A stretch of DNA of 64,000 nt, taken from NCBI RefSeq assembly GCF_937616625.2, contig NC_065573.1, forward strand, positions 8,323,001 to 8,387,000, read 5' to 3'. Source of the stretch: Mercurialis annua (taxonomy: Eukaryota > Streptophyta > Magnoliopsida > Malpighiales > Euphorbiaceae). Of this stretch, positions 38,841 to 52,320 are shown one piece after another; the first letter of the stretch is position 1; every line of letters begins with the position of its first letter. Position numbers and translations under genes: made by a program. A model generated the notes under the pieces. The model was not told the origin of the DNA, made no database searches, and saw only the letters and a list, made by a program, of their open reading frames with translations.

Positions 38841-39914
38841 TTATGCAATGAAGCAATTATATAAACATAATAATGCAAACACATAAACACAATTACTTAA
38901 AGTACGTAAATCACTAATACCTGGAGGTGCCTGATGCGGAACGTTAGGTTCCCTAATAACTACGCCTGTATGTCGGCCCCTAACTGTTCTACCAGAGTTT
39001 CTTCCACCTCTTTGCACAAAATAGGGGTTTGTTGTAATTCTGGAGGACGTACTGACGTAATCTGGGTGGTACTCACGTCTAAAGTAATAGGGTCGTACCG
39101 GATCACCCGCCCGCTCATGCTCTGTTTCAATCCTACGGGCCATTGTAGTAAGCGTGCTAAAATGTTCGTCCACGTGCTCATATAGCTCATCAAACTGAGG
39201 TCCTAAACCCCTGACATACCTACGATTAATGGTTCTATTGTCTTCGTTCAGATCAGGGACTCCTTCAGCCATCCGCAGAAAATCAGTAGAGTACGCTCCT
39301 ACAGTTAACATCCCTCTAGAAAAAGAACGCATCTGCCTCCTAACCTGATTTAGGGATATCTGCGCCTGACCGTTAGCTATGTCCGCATCTTCCCTCAAAT
39401 TGCGGTATCTCCGCACACTAGACCAGAAATAGTCACCTCTGTACTCTTCGACGTCTAACTCATCTAACTGTTCTTCCTCTTCATACTCTTCTTCCTGAGG
39501 ATTTCCCTCCTCTGCTTCCTCTTCTAATTCTTCTTCTGGATCCTCCTCAGGATCCTCCTCAGGATCCTCCTCAGGGTCTTCTTCAGGATCTTCTTCCGGA
39601 TCTTCCTCCGGTTCCTCTTCCTCTTCTTCGCTGTACTCTATTTCCGGCGAATGCACTCTAACTCTGTTTCCAGAAGAACTACCTATTTCCGACACAGACA
39701 TAAAACCATTTTGATATATCTCTGGCGACGCTCTAGTATTTGTGTGGAATCCATTCTGATGGACCCCAGATGGTTCGCCCACTTCATTATGAAACCTGTT
39801 TTGAAATATAGGAGGCGCTTCCTCCCGTTCTTCCTCAGCATGTGACTGAGCTCCGTTTTGCCCAAACATGCTGAAAAGAAACAATTTCAAACGTAAGCGA
39901 CCATCTGAGCCCAT
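38841..39914 (-). CDS. Gag-like acidic protein of the gypsy element, copy 2
   Basis: This 357-residue frame encodes the same protein as 28053-29126; the one coding-strand difference I noticed (39443 region) appears silent. It shows the same QNGF repeats, acidic EEDP tract, gag-like segment at 200-268 and lack of a zinc knuckle. In this copy the element has both LTRs, so a minus-strand transcript from the right LTR could cover it. It could supply an RNA-binding or structural protein only; reverse transcription would have to be provided by another element. Confidence 0.6.
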   Translation of the reverse strand: MGSDGRLRLKLFLFSMFGQNGAQSHAEEEREEAPPIFQNRFHNEVGEPSGVHQNGFHTNTRASPEIYQNGFMSVSEIGSSSGNRVRVHSPEIEYSEEEEEEPEEDPEEDPEEDPEEDPEEDPEEDPEEELEEEAEEGNPQEEEYEEEEQLDELDVEEYRGDYFWSSVRRYRNLREDADIANGQAQISLNQVRRQMRSFSRGMLTVGAYSTDFLRMAEGVPDLNEDNRTINRRYVRGLGPQFDELYEHVDEHFSTLTTMARRIETEHERAGDPVRPYYFRREYHPDYVSTSSRITTNPYFVQRGGRNSGRTVRGRHTGVVIREPNVPHQAPPGISDLRTLSNCVYVFALLCLYNCFIA

Positions 39915-40300
39915 TTCACACGCAATTCCAACATCAATTTATAAAATGCTGTAAACATTTAAAACTTAATCCAGCCGCACGTAATTCACAAGCATATAAC
40001 CATTTAACAATCCCAGCGCAAGTAATAAACACTTAGTTATCTCAGTCGCCCTTAATTTGCAAACATGCTCTTAGCGTAAGCAACAAATACTTAGTTGCCT
40101 TAGTCGTCCTTATAAACAGATACTATAACAGTCCTGGTTCGCGCACGTTATAAAGCTTATTAACAATGCACATATCAATCAAATGCAGACAACTAGGGTC
40201 CGACTCATTGCTGCAGTAGTTCCTAGGTATACTTACTGACAAAATACTTCCAGTCAAACAGACAATCAGACAAATTTAGCAGTGGTAACTGGACCAAACT
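39915..40300 (-). other. Untranslated leader of gypsy copy 2
   Basis: This is the leader between the primer site and the gag-like frame, duplicated from 29127-29512, with no recognisable feature inside. Confidence 0.6.
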
Positions 40301-40312
40301 GCTCTGATACCA
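40301..40312 (-). promoter_or_regulatory. Primer-binding site (tRNA-iMet type), copy 2
   Basis: TGGTATCAGAGC on the minus strand lies 4 bp from the inner edge of the right LTR, identical to copy 1. Confidence 0.88.
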
Positions 40313-40316
40313 ACAT

Positions 40317-42901
40317 TGTCACGACCCAAAATTATTGAGCCGCAACCGGCGCTAGGGAACGGGAGTGGTAGCTCCGGAACCCGTAGCAAGCCTAAAATCA
40401 CAATTAATTTTTCGCAAATATAATATAAAATAAACAATATCAAACAACGGAAGCAAGTATACATATATAACATATAATCATACATTTACACTAACTGCTT
40501 CAAAACCTCGCGGGCTCTAGTTACCGTACCCTGTACGAACTGGCCTCGCGGTACTATATACATCAGTTAGTGTTTCAAAACATCTCACCGGCATCTGGGG
40601 CCGTGGATCATATATATATAACACGTAGCCTATCAAAAGCATATTAAACAATGACAGTAGTTAATATATACAATCAAAATGAACTGCTGTCTAGGCTACT
40701 ATTCTGTCGAAACAGGACCACTACTGCAGCATTCACAGAAGTCAGAAACTAAACATATACAACTGTCTTCTGGACTTCAAAATTTGCCTCTAGCTAGGTC
40801 CACAAACTAAGCACCTGAAAGACATCAAAGGTGAGGGGTCAGTATTTGGGGAAATACTGAGTGAGTTGACATTTACTAACAGTATTAATATATAAACATA
40901 GCATCGCATTTCAAGAAAATAATAATATAAAACATATAAACAGGTATTTGATCCGTACGAAACTAATATCCTAACATGCGACACATCTCTCGGATAATCA
41001 TTATCATTTAACCCCATCGTAAATATCAATCGCGAGTCTAACTCGCTGGTGGCCCAACCACTAGATACGGGGACTCCGGACTACACCGTAGCCCAGTACT
41101 CACTCGTATCAAATCATATACCCAATCGTAAATGTCAATTGCGAGTTCAACTCGCTGGTGGCCCAGCCACGTAAATTTCATAATCATCATCGGCTCCCAG
41201 CTGTATCAAGTCATTTCTCAAATGCAAACATACTAGACTGACTCGACACTGGTGATCACACAGCCTATTGACACCCAATAGGTAGCTAGTTTCTTCGGAT
41301 CGCATACTAGTTCTCGTATATAAAAATTAATAAAACATATAACAATTCAATCACTTATATATAATGCGATGCGTGCAAACATTGTATATATCTATATAAA
41401 ATAACTTTAATATATAATACGTGAAAGTAAAATACAACTCACAGTGACCGCTATCCACTCTATAACAGGATCGATGTGGTAATATGCTCGTACTAGTACT
41501 CCTCTAGTGCCCTCACTGCTCGGTCGTACGTCTGACACATATTAATTAACGTTTAATAGTCAGACGTAAATCATATGTTTATAAGTATAATACTTTCGTA
41601 ATTTAAGTATTGGTTTCATTCTTAGTATTATTTATGTATTCAGAAACTCTTAGTCGTACCCACGACTTATCAAATACTATTCCTTGTATTCGAGAATTAT
41701 ATAATTTCCTTAATATTTTTCATTAACATAGCTCGTGTAAAACATCGAGCTAAACCTCACTTTTCAAGTTATCGGGACCTTTAAATAATATTAGGGTTTA
41801 ATATTCAAAATATTGAAATCTCGTTTCTTTTTTTGGCTAAAAGTCCAATTTAGTCCTTTGGCTAAAAGCCCATTTTAGCCCCTTGGCTAAAGTCCATTTT
41901 AGCCCCTTCGAAAATGTCGTGCGAGCGGTGCACGACTTGGCTATGCGCGCGCATAGCCTGGGATATGCGGGCGCATAGCTTGGCTATGCGCCCGCATAGC
42001 CTTAGCTATGCGGACGCATAGCTTGGCTATGCGCCCGCATAGCCTCGCCCGGCTATGCGGGCGCATAGCATGGCTATGCGCCCGCATAGCCTCCGCTATG
42101 CGGGCCCATAGCTACCGCTATGCACGGCCCCGGAAACGTCGTTTCCGGGCCGTGCCGCTGCACCCCGACCTACTACACATATCCACCATCTCATTTCTCA
42201 CCAAACCCATCATTTCATTTTCACCAAAACGCTCAAACCGAGCCAAAATCATCAATTTTCAATTATAAACTAAAACAGCCCATATAATCCCATTTTAGCA
42301 CCAAATTTCGAAATATTACCTTGAAATGAAGCTTAGAATGAGTAGAACGGAGAAACGGCGGCGAAACGACGGTATCGAACGGATTTTTCTCGCTCTCTCA
42401 CGAAGCTTTTGTGCCTCACTGATTCAATTCTTGTTTCATATACAATCTGGCTAAAGTGCCATTTTGATCCTTGTTCTTTTTGTTTATTATCATTTATCCT
42501 TTAAACTTTTCTTTTATACGATTTAGTCCATACCTAAATCGACAAATTCTTTTATTACGACTTATACGTATTATTTATACCCGATAAATAATACAAAGCT
42601 CGATATCAATACTTTCCCGTCAAAATCCAATATTTCTATTTTCGACACAAAGTGGCTAAATTACCACTTTGGTCCCTGTGCCCTATTTTGGACTTTTCTT
42701 GACATTTTTCCTTTTAATTCCAATTCTAACTTTAGAATTGAAATATAACCTTAATTTCCGCTTAATTGTTTTCCTTAAAACCGACCTACTTAAAACTTAT
42801 TTTTCTTATCTTTATCAGAAATCTTTCCGATTTCGCCACTCCGGCGAATCTAAACTGGACACGTGGTCCAATTAGATAATTAAATATTTTGGGGTATTAC
42901 A
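40317..42901 (-). repeat. 5' LTR of gypsy copy 2 (2585 bp)
   Basis: This is the only complete right LTR in the window. Compared with 34666-37246 it lacks 51 bp after 42345 (present in the left LTR at about 36643-36693), has an expanded palindromic minisatellite (about 41938-42150), and carries scattered substitutions. It ends GGGGTATTACA followed by GTTAC. Confidence 0.9.
41938..42150. repeat. Expanded palindromic minisatellite in the 5' LTR
   Basis: There are more GGCTATGCG(C/G)CCGCATAGCC-type units here than in the left LTR, again followed by the CCCGGAAACG-T-CGTTTCCGGG hairpin. The long open frame at 42008-42268 is caused by the repeat. Confidence 0.85.
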
Positions 42902-44650
42902 GTTACGAGACAAATCCAAACGTTTCAACTTTTTAGCGATTTAAGCCAAACATTTACAAACATTACGAGGCCAATCCAAGCGTTTCACCTTTTAACAATT
43001 TAAACCAAACATTTACAAACTGTACGAAACAAATCCAAACGTTTCACCTTTTTAGCGATTTAAGCCAATTGTTTACAAACGCTACGAAACAAATCCAAAC
43101 GTTTCACCTTTTTAGCGATTGAAGCCAAACGTTTACAAACGCTATGAAACAAATCCAAATGTTTCCTCTTTTTAGCAATTTAGGCCAACTATTTATAAAC
43201 GTTACGAAACAAATCCAAATGTTTCACCTTTTGAGAAATTTAAGACAAACATTTACAAACGTCACGAAACAAAAGCAAACGTTTCACCTTTTTAGCAATT
43301 TAAGCCAAACGTTTACAAACGTCACGAAACAAAACCAAACGTTTCACCTTTTTAGCAATTTAAGCCAAACGTTTACAAATGTTACGAAACAAATCCAAAT
43401 ATTTCACCTTTTTCGCAATATAAGCCAAACGTTTACAAACGTTAAGAAACAAATCCAAGCATTTCACCTTTTTGGCAATTTAAGCCAAACGTTTACAAAC
43501 GTTGCAAAACAAAACCAAACGTTTCACCTTTTTAGCGATATAAGCCAAACGTTTATAAACATACCAATTAAATCCAAACATTTCCCCATTTTAGCGATTT
43601 AAGTCAAACGTTTAAAACGCCACGAAACAAATCCAAACGTTTACAAACGTTACGAAACAAATCCAAACGTTTTACCTTATGTAGCGAGTTAAGCCTAACA
43701 TTTACAAACGTTACAAAACAAATCCAAACGTTTCACCTTTTTAGCGATTTAAGCCAAACGTTACAAAGCGAATCCAAACGTTTCACGTTTTAAGCGATTT
43801 AAGCCAAACGTTTACAAACGTTACGAAACAAATCCAAACCTTTCATCTTTTTAGCTATTTAAGCCAAACATTTACAAACGTTACGGAACAAAACCAAACG
43901 TTTACAAATGTTACGAAACAAATCCAAACGTTTCTCATTTTTAGCGATTTGAGCCAAACGTTTTACAAACGTTACGAAACAAAGGCAAACGTTTACAAGC
44001 GTTACGAAACAAATCCAAGCCTTTCACCTTTTTAGCAATTTAAGCCAAACGTTTACAAACGTTACAAAACAAATCCAAAGATTTCACATTTTTAGCGGTT
44101 TAAGCCAAACGTTTATAAACATTACAAAACAAATCCAAATATTACACATTTTTAGCAATCTAAGCCAAGAGTTTACAAAAATTATGAAACAAATCTAAAC
44201 ATTTCCCCATTTTAGCGATATAAGCGAAACGTTTACAAATGTTACGAAACAAATTCAAACATTTCACATTTTTAGCGATTTAAGCCAAACATTTACAATC
44301 GTTACATAATAAAACAAAACGTTTCACCGTTTTAGCAATTTAAGCCAAACGATTACAAACCTTACGAAACAAATGCAAGCGTTTCACCTTTTTAGCGATT
44401 AAAGCCAACCGTTTACAAACGCTACGAAACAAATCCAAACGTTTCACATTTTTTTCAATTTAAGCCAAATGTTTACAAACGTTACAAAACAAATCCAAAC
44501 GTTTCCCAGCCAAACGTTTAAAACGTTACGAAGAAAATCCAAATGTTTCTAGCGATTTAAGCCAAACATTTACAAACGTTACGAAACAAATCCAAATGTT
44601 TCACCTTTTTAGAGATTTAAGCCAAATGTTTATAAAGGTTATGAAACAAA

Positions 44651-45098
44651 ACGTTTTGCTTAAATCGCTCAAATGGGGAAACATTTGGATTGGATTTGTT
44701 TCATAACGTTTGTAAACGTCTGGCTTAAATCACTAAAAATGTGAAACATTTGGATTTGATTCTTAATGTTTGTAAAACGTTTTCCTTAAACCGCTGAAAA
44801 TGTGAAACGTTTGGTTTTTTTACGTATCGTTTTTAAATATTTGGCTTAAATTGCTAAAACGGGGAAACGTTTGGATTTGGTTCGTAACATTTGTAAACGT
44901 TTGACTTAAATCGCAAAAAAGTAAAAACGTTTAGATTTTTGTAAACGTTTGGCTTAATTTCGTAATGTTTGTAAACTTTTGGCTTAAATCGGTAAAATGG
45001 GGAAATGTTTGGTTTTGTTTTATAACCTCTGTAAACATTTGGCTTAAATTGCTTAAAAGGTGAAACGTTTGGATTTATTTGGTAACGTTTATAAACGT
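44651..45098 (-). repeat. Inverted satellite block (about 450 bp)
   Basis: About seven monomers lie in reverse orientation. The stretch at 45011-45050 (ATAAC at 45022-45026) is an uninterrupted relative of the site where the TAT element inserted at 52676. Confidence 0.85.
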
Positions 45099-47564
45099 TT
45101 CCCCATTTTAGCGATTTAAGCCAAACGTTTACTAACGTTACGAAACAAATCCAAGCGTTTCACCATTTTAGCAATTTAAGCCAAACGTTTTTAAACATTA
45201 CGAAATAAATCAAAACGTTTCACCTTTTTAGCGATTTAATCCAAACGTTTACAAACATTACTAGACAAATCCCAACGTTTCACCTTTTTAGCGATTTATG
45301 CCAAACATTTACAAACGTTACGAGACAAATCTAAGTGTTTCACCTTTTAGAAATTTAAGCCAAACATTTACAAACGTTATGAAACAAATCCAAACGTTTC
45401 ACCTTTTTAGCGATTTAAGCCAAACGTTTACAAACGCTACGAAACAAATCCAAACATTTCCTCTTTTTAGAAAATTAGGCCAAACGTTTATAAACGTTAC
45501 GAAACAAATCAAAACGTTTCACCTTCTAAGCAATTTAAGCCAAACATTTACAAACGTCATGAAACAAATCCAAATATTTCACCTATTTAGCAATTTAAGC
45601 CAAACGTCTACAAACGTTACGAAATAAAACCAAACGTTTCACCTTTTTAGCAATTTAAGCCAAACCTTTATTAACGTTATAAAACAAATCCAAACGTTTC
45701 CCATTTTTGGCAATTTAAGTCAAACGTCTACAAATGTTACGGAATAAAACCAAACGTTTAAAACTTTACAAAACAAATCCATTAGCGTTTTAAGGCAAAC
45801 GTTTCACAAATGTTACGAAACAATGCCAAACGTTTACAAGCGTTACGAAACAAATCCAAGTGTATCACCTTTTTAGCAATTTAAGCCAAACGTTTAGAAA
45901 CGTTACAAAACAAATCCAAACATTTCACATGTTTAGCGATTTAAGCCAAACGTTTCAAAAATTACAAAAAAATACAAACGTTTCACCTTTTTGCGATTTA
46001 AGCCAAACGTATACAAACGTTATGAAACAAATCCAACGTTTCAAACGTTACGAAACAAATCCAAACGTTTCACCTTTTTAGCAATTTAAGCCAAACGTTA
46101 CGAAGCGAATCCAAATGTTTCACGTTTTAAGCGATTTAAGCGAAACGTTTACAAACGTTACGAAACAAATCCAAACCTTTCATCTTTTTAGATATTTAAG
46201 CCAAACATTTACAAACGTTACGGAACAAAACCAAACGTTTACATATGTTACGAAACAAATCCAAACGTTTCTCATTTTTAGCGATTTGAGCCAAACGTTT
46301 TACAAACGTTACGAAACAAAGGTAAACGTTTACAAGCGTTACGAAACAAATCCAAGCCTTTCACCTTTTTAGCAATTTAAGCCAAACGTTTACAAACGTT
46401 ACAAAACAAATCCAAAGATTTCACCTTTTTAGCGATTTAAGCCAAACGTTTATAAACATTACAAAACAAATCCAAATATTACACATTTTTAGCAATCTAA
46501 GCCAAGAGTTTACAAAAATTATGAAACAAATCTAAACATTTCCCCAATTTAGCGGTATAAGCGAAACGTTTACAAATGTTACGAAATAAATAAAAACATT
46601 TCACCTTTTTAGCGATATAAGCCAAATGTTTACAAACGTTATTAGACAAATCCAAACGTTTCCCCGTTTTAGCGATTTAAGCCAAACATTTACAAACGTT
46701 ACAAGAAATCCAAGTGTTTCACCTTTTTAGCGATTTAAGCCAAAAGTTCAAACGTTAGGAAACAAATCCAAAAGTTTCACCTTTTTAGCGATTTCAGCCA
46801 AACATTTACAAACGTTACGAAACAAATCCAAACGTTTCACCTTTTTAGCGATTTAAGTCAAACGTTTACAAACGTTACGAAACAAAACCAAACCTTTAAA
46901 ACGTTACGTAACAAATTCAAACGTCTCACATTTTTAGCAATCTAAGACAAACGTTTACAAACATTACAAAACGAATGCAAGAGTTTCACCTTGTTAGCAA
47001 TTTAAGCCAAATGTATACAAACGTTACGAAATAAATCCAAGAGTTTCACCTTTCCAGGGATTCAAGCAAAACGTTTACAAATGTTACGAAACAAATCCAA
47101 ACGTTTCAAACGCTACGAAACAAATCCAAGCGTTTCACCTTTTTAGCAATTTAATCCGAACGTTTACAAACATTACAAAACAAATCCAAATGTTTCGCCT
47201 TTTTAGAGATTTAAGTCAAACGTTTAAAACATTACGAAATAAATCCAAACGTTTCCTTATTTTAGCGATTTAAGCCAAACGTTTACAAACGTTACGAAAC
47301 AGAACAAAACATTTCACCTTTTTAGCGATTTAAGCCAAACATTTATAAACGTTACAAACCAAATTCAAACATTTCACATTTTTAGAAGTTTAAGCCAAAC
47401 ATTTACAAACGTTACGGATCAAAACCAAGCGTTTACAAACGCTACGAAACAAATCCAAACGTTTCTCATTTTTAGCGATTTAAGCAAAACGTTTTCCAAA
47501 CGTTACGAAACAAACCAAACGTTTACAAGCGTTACAAAACAAATCCAAGTGTTTCACCTTTTTT

Positions 47565-47712
47565 GGCTTTATTTCGCAACGTTTGTAAACGTTTGGCTTA
47601 AGTCGCTAAAATGGGGAAATGTTTGGTTTTGTTTCATAACCTTTGTAAACATTTGGCTTAAATTTCTAAAATGGTGAAACATTTGGAATTGTTTTGTAAC
47701 ATTTGTAAACGT
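47565..47712 (-). repeat. Inverted satellite block (about 148 bp)
   Basis: This is a reverse-orientation block closely similar to 23567-23714, again followed by the GTTACGAGAC region that marks the gypsy target site. Confidence 0.85.
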
Positions 47713-50100
47713 TTCCCTATTTTAGCTATTTAAGCCAAACGTTTACAAACGTTACGAAACAAATCCAAGCGTTTCACCCATTTAGCAATATAAGCCAAAC
47801 GTTTTTAAACGTTACAAAATAAATCAAAACATTTTACCTTTTTAGCAATTTAAGCCAAAAGTTTATAAACGTTACGAGACAAATCCAAACGTTTCACCTT
47901 TTTAGCGATTTAAGCCAAACATTTACAAACGATACGAGGCCAATCCAAGCGTTTCACCTTTTAACTATTTAAGCCAAACATTTACAAACGTTGTGAAACA
48001 AAGCCAAATGTTTCACCTTTTTAGCGATTTAAGTCAATTGTTTACAAACGCTACGAAACAAATCCAAACGTTTCACCTTTTTAGCGATTGAAGCGAAACG
48101 TTTACAAACGCTACGAAACAAATCCAAATGTTTCCTCTTTTTAGCAATTTAGGCCAACTGTTTATAAACGTTACGAAACAAATCCAAATGTTTCACCTTT
48201 TTAGCAATTTAAGACAAACATTTACAAACGTCACGAAAAAAAACCAAATGTTTCACCTTTTTAGCAATTTAAGCCAAACGTTTACAAACGTTACGAAACA
48301 AATCCAAATATTTCACATTTTTTGCAATTTAAGCCAAACGTTTACAAACGTTACGAAACAAATCCAAGTGCTTCACCTTTTTAGCAATTTAAGCCAAACA
48401 TTTACAAACGTTGCAAAACAAAACCAAACGTTTCACCTTTTTAGCGATTTAAGCCAAATGTTTATAAACGTTACCAATTAAATCCAAACATTTCCACATT
48501 TTAGCGATTTAAGCCAAACCTTTAAAACGTCACGAAACAAATCCAAGCGTTTCATCCATTTAGCGATATAAGCCAAACGTTTTTAAACGTTACAAAATAA
48601 ATCAAAAACGTTTTACCTTTTTAGCGATATAAGCTAAAAGTTTACAAACGTTACGAGACAAATCCAAACGTGTCACCCTTTTAGCGATTTAAGCCAAACA
48701 TTTACAAACGTTACGAGGCCAATCCAAGCGTTTCACCTTTTAACAATTTAAGCCAAACATTTACAAACGTTATGAAACAAAGCCAAATGTTTCACCTTTT
48801 TAGCGATTTAAGTCAATTGTTTACAAACGCTACGAAACAAATCCAAACGTTTCACCTTTTTAGCGATTGAAGCCAAACGTTTACAAACGCTACGAAACAA
48901 ATCCAAATGTTTCCTCTTTTTAGCAATTTAGGCCAACTGTTTATAAACGTTACGAAACAAATCCAAATGTTTCACCTTTTTAGCAATTTAAGACAAACAT
49001 TTACAAACGTCACGAAAAAAAACCAAATGTTTCACCTTTTTAGCAATTTAAGCCAAACGTTTACAAACGTTACGAAACAAATCCAAATATTTCACCTTTT
49101 TTGCAATTTAAGCCAAACGTTTACAAACGTCACGAAACAAATCCAAGCGTTTCACCTTTTTAGCAATTTAAGCCAAACATTTACAAACGTTGCAAAACAA
49201 AACCAAACGTTTCACCTTTTTAGCGATTTAAGCCAAATGTTTATAAACGTTACCAATAAAATCCAAACATTTCCCCATTTTAGCGATTTAAGCCAAACCT
49301 TTAAAACGTCACGAAACAAATCCAAGCGTTTCATCCACTTAGCGATATAAGCCAAACGTTTTTAAACGTTACAAAATAAATCAAAACGTTTTACCTTTTT
49401 AGCGATTTAAGCTAAAAGTTTACAAACGTTACGAGACAAATCCAAACGTTTCACCTTTTTAGCGATTTAAGCCAAACATTTACAAACATTACGAGGCCAA
49501 TCCAAGCGTTTCACCTTTTAACAATTTGAGCCAAACATTTACAAACGTTATGAAACAAAGCCAAACGTTTCACCTTTTTAGCGATTTAAGTCAATTGTTT
49601 ACAAACGCTACGAAACAAATCCAAAGGTTTCACCTTTTTAGCGATTGAAGCCAAACGTTTACAAACGCTACGAAACAAATCCAAACGTTTCCTCTTTTTA
49701 GCAATTTAGGCCAACTGTTTATAAACGTTACGAAACAAATCCAAATGTTTCACCTTTTTAGCAATTTAAGACAAACATTTACAAACGTCACGAAAAAAAC
49801 CCAAATGTTTCACCTTTTTAGCAATTTAAGCCAAACGTTTACAAACGTTACGAAACAAATCCAAATATTTCACCTTTTTCGCAATTTAAGCCAAACGTTT
49901 ACAAACGTTACGAAACAAATCCAAGCGTTTCACCTTTTTAGCAATTTAAGCCAAACGTTTACAAACGTTGCAAAACAAAACCAAACGTTTCACCTTTTTA
50001 CCGATTTAAGCCAAATGTTTATAAACGTTACCAATTAAATCCAAACATTTCCCCATTTTAGCGATTTAAGTCAAACCTTTAAAACGTCACGAAACAAATC
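47713..50100 (+). repeat. 779-bp higher-order satellite repeat, about three copies
   Basis: The diagnostic variant GAGGCCAATCC recurs at 47936, 48715 and 49493, spacing 779 and 778 bp (thirteen monomers minus one base). The same order of variant monomers, such as the one reading CCTCTTTTTAGCAATTTAGG, lies between. A fourth relative starts at 42902, directly right of the gypsy element. Confidence 0.88.
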
Positions 50101-52320
50101 CAAACGTTTCAACTTTTTAGCGATTTAAGCCAAACGTATACAAACTTTACGAAAAAAATCCAAACGTTTCCTCTTTTTAGCGATTTAAGCCAAACATTTA
50201 CAAACATTACGAAACAAATGCAAGCGTTTCACCTTTTTAGCAATTTAAGCCAAACGTTTACAAACGTTACGAAACAAATCCAAAAGTTTCACCTTTTTAG
50301 CGATTTAAGCCAAACGTCTACAAACGTTAAAAAACAAATACAAACGTTTCACCTTTTTAGCGATTTAAGCCAAATGTTTACAAACTTTACGAAACAAATC
50401 CAAACGTTTCCCCTTTTTAGCAATTTAAGCGAAATGTTTACAAATATTACGAAACAAATCCAAACATTTCACCTTTTTAGCGATTTAAGACAAACGTTTA
50501 CAAACATTACGAAACAAATCCTAACGTTTAAGCTTTTTAGTAATTTGAGCTAAACGTTTACAAACATTACGAAACAAATCCAAACGTTTCCCCTTTTTAG
50601 CGATATAAGCCAAACGTTTACAAACGTTACTAAACAAATCCAAATGTTTCACCTTTTTAGCAATTTAAGCCAAACATTTATAAACGTTACGAAACAATTC
50701 TAAACGTTTCGCCTTTTTAGCGATTTAAGCCAAACATTTACAAACATTACGAAACAAATCCAAACTTTTCCTCGTTTTAGCAATTTAAGCCAAACATTTA
50801 GAAACGTTATGAAACAAATCCAAACGTTTCACCTTTTTAGCAATTTAATCCGAACGTTTACAAACGTTACGAAAAAATACAAACATGTCACCTTTTTAGC
50901 GAATTAAGCCAAACATTAAACCTTTTTAGCGATTTAAGTCGAATGTTTACAAACATTACGAAACAAAACCAAACGTTTCGCATTTTTTGCGATTTAAGCC
51001 AAACGTTTACAAACGTTACGAAACAAATCCAAATGTTTCAAACGTTACGAAACAAATCCAAGCGTTTCACCTTTTTAGCAATTTAATCCGAACATTTACA
51101 AACATTACGAAACAAAACCAAACATTTACAAACGTTACAAAACAAATCTAAGTGTTTCACCTTTTTAGCAATTTAAGCCAAACATTTACAAATGTTACGA
51201 AACAAATCCAAACGTTTTACCTTATGTAGCGAGTTAAGCCTAACATTTACAAACGTTACAAAATAAATCCAAACGTTTCACCTTATTAGCGATTTAAGCC
51301 AAATGTTTACAAACGTTACAAAGCTAATCCAAACGTTTCACGTTTTAAGCGATTTAAGCCAAACGTTTACAAACGTTACGAAACAAATCCAAACCTTTCA
51401 CCTTTTTAGCGATTTAAGCCAAACATTTACAAACGTTACGGAACAAAACCAAACGTTTACAAACGTTACGGAACAAATCCAAACCTTTCACCTTTTTAGC
51501 GATTTAAGCCACACATTTACAAACGTTACGGAACAAAACAAAACGTTTACAAACGTTACGAAACAAATCCAAATGTTTCTCATTTTTAGCGATTTAAGCC
51601 AAACGTTTTACAAACGTTACCAAACAAAGCCAAATTTTTACAAGCGTTACGAAACAAATCCAAGCCTTTCACCTTTTTAGCAATTTAAGCCAAACGTTTA
51701 CAAATCGTTACAAAACAAATCCAAAGATTTCACTTTTTTAGCGATTTAAGCCAAACGTTTATAAACATTACAAAACAAATCCAAATGTTTCACATTTTTA
51801 GCAATCTAAGCCTAGAATTTACAAAACTTATGAAACAAATCCAAACATTTCCCCGTTTTAGCGATATAAGCCAAAAGTTTACAAATGTTACGAAACAATC
51901 AAACATTTCACATTTTTAGCGAGTTAAGCCAAACATTTACAATCGTTACGTAATAAAACAAAACGTTTCACCTTTTTAGTTATTTAAGCCAAACGATTAC
52001 AAACCTTATGAAACAAATCCAAGCGTTTCACCTTTTTAGCGATTTAAGCCAACCGTTTACAAACGTTACGAAACAAGTCCAAACATTTCACATTTTTTGC
52101 AATTTAAGCCAAACGTTTAAAACGTTACAAAACAAATCCAAACGTTTCCCCATTTTAGCGATTTAAGCCAATCGTTTAAAACGTTACGAAGAAAATCCAA
52201 ATGTTTCTAGCGATTTAAGCCAAACATTTACAAACGTTACGAAACAAATCCAAATGTTTCACCTTTTTAGAGATTTAAGCCAAATGTTTACAAAGGTTAT
52301 GAAACAAAACGATTTAAGCC

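Larger units (their letters stand above)
29690..40477 (+). repeat. Tandem segmental duplication, copy 2 (about 10.8 kb)
   Basis: This is the downstream partner of 18901-29689. Here the gypsy element continues past the breakpoint position into a complete right LTR, so copy 2 keeps the ancestral right flank while copy 1 ends at the junction. Confidence 0.93.
34666..42901 (-). mobile_element. Gypsy-type LTR retrotransposon, copy 2 (full length, non-autonomous)
   Basis: This is an 8236-bp element with LTRs at 34666-37246 and 40317-42901, flanked by the perfect 5-bp target duplication GTTAC (34661-34665 and 42902-42906). Empty-site relatives with an uninterrupted GTTACGAGAC are in this window at 47871, 48650 and 49429. 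On the minus strand the order is 5' LTR (40317-42901), iMet primer site, leader, gag-like frame, non-coding remainder, polypurine tract, 3' LTR. The pol genes are absent. The LTRs differ by substitutions, a 51-bp deletion and minisatellite length, so the insertion is older than the duplication that copied it. Confidence 0.92.
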
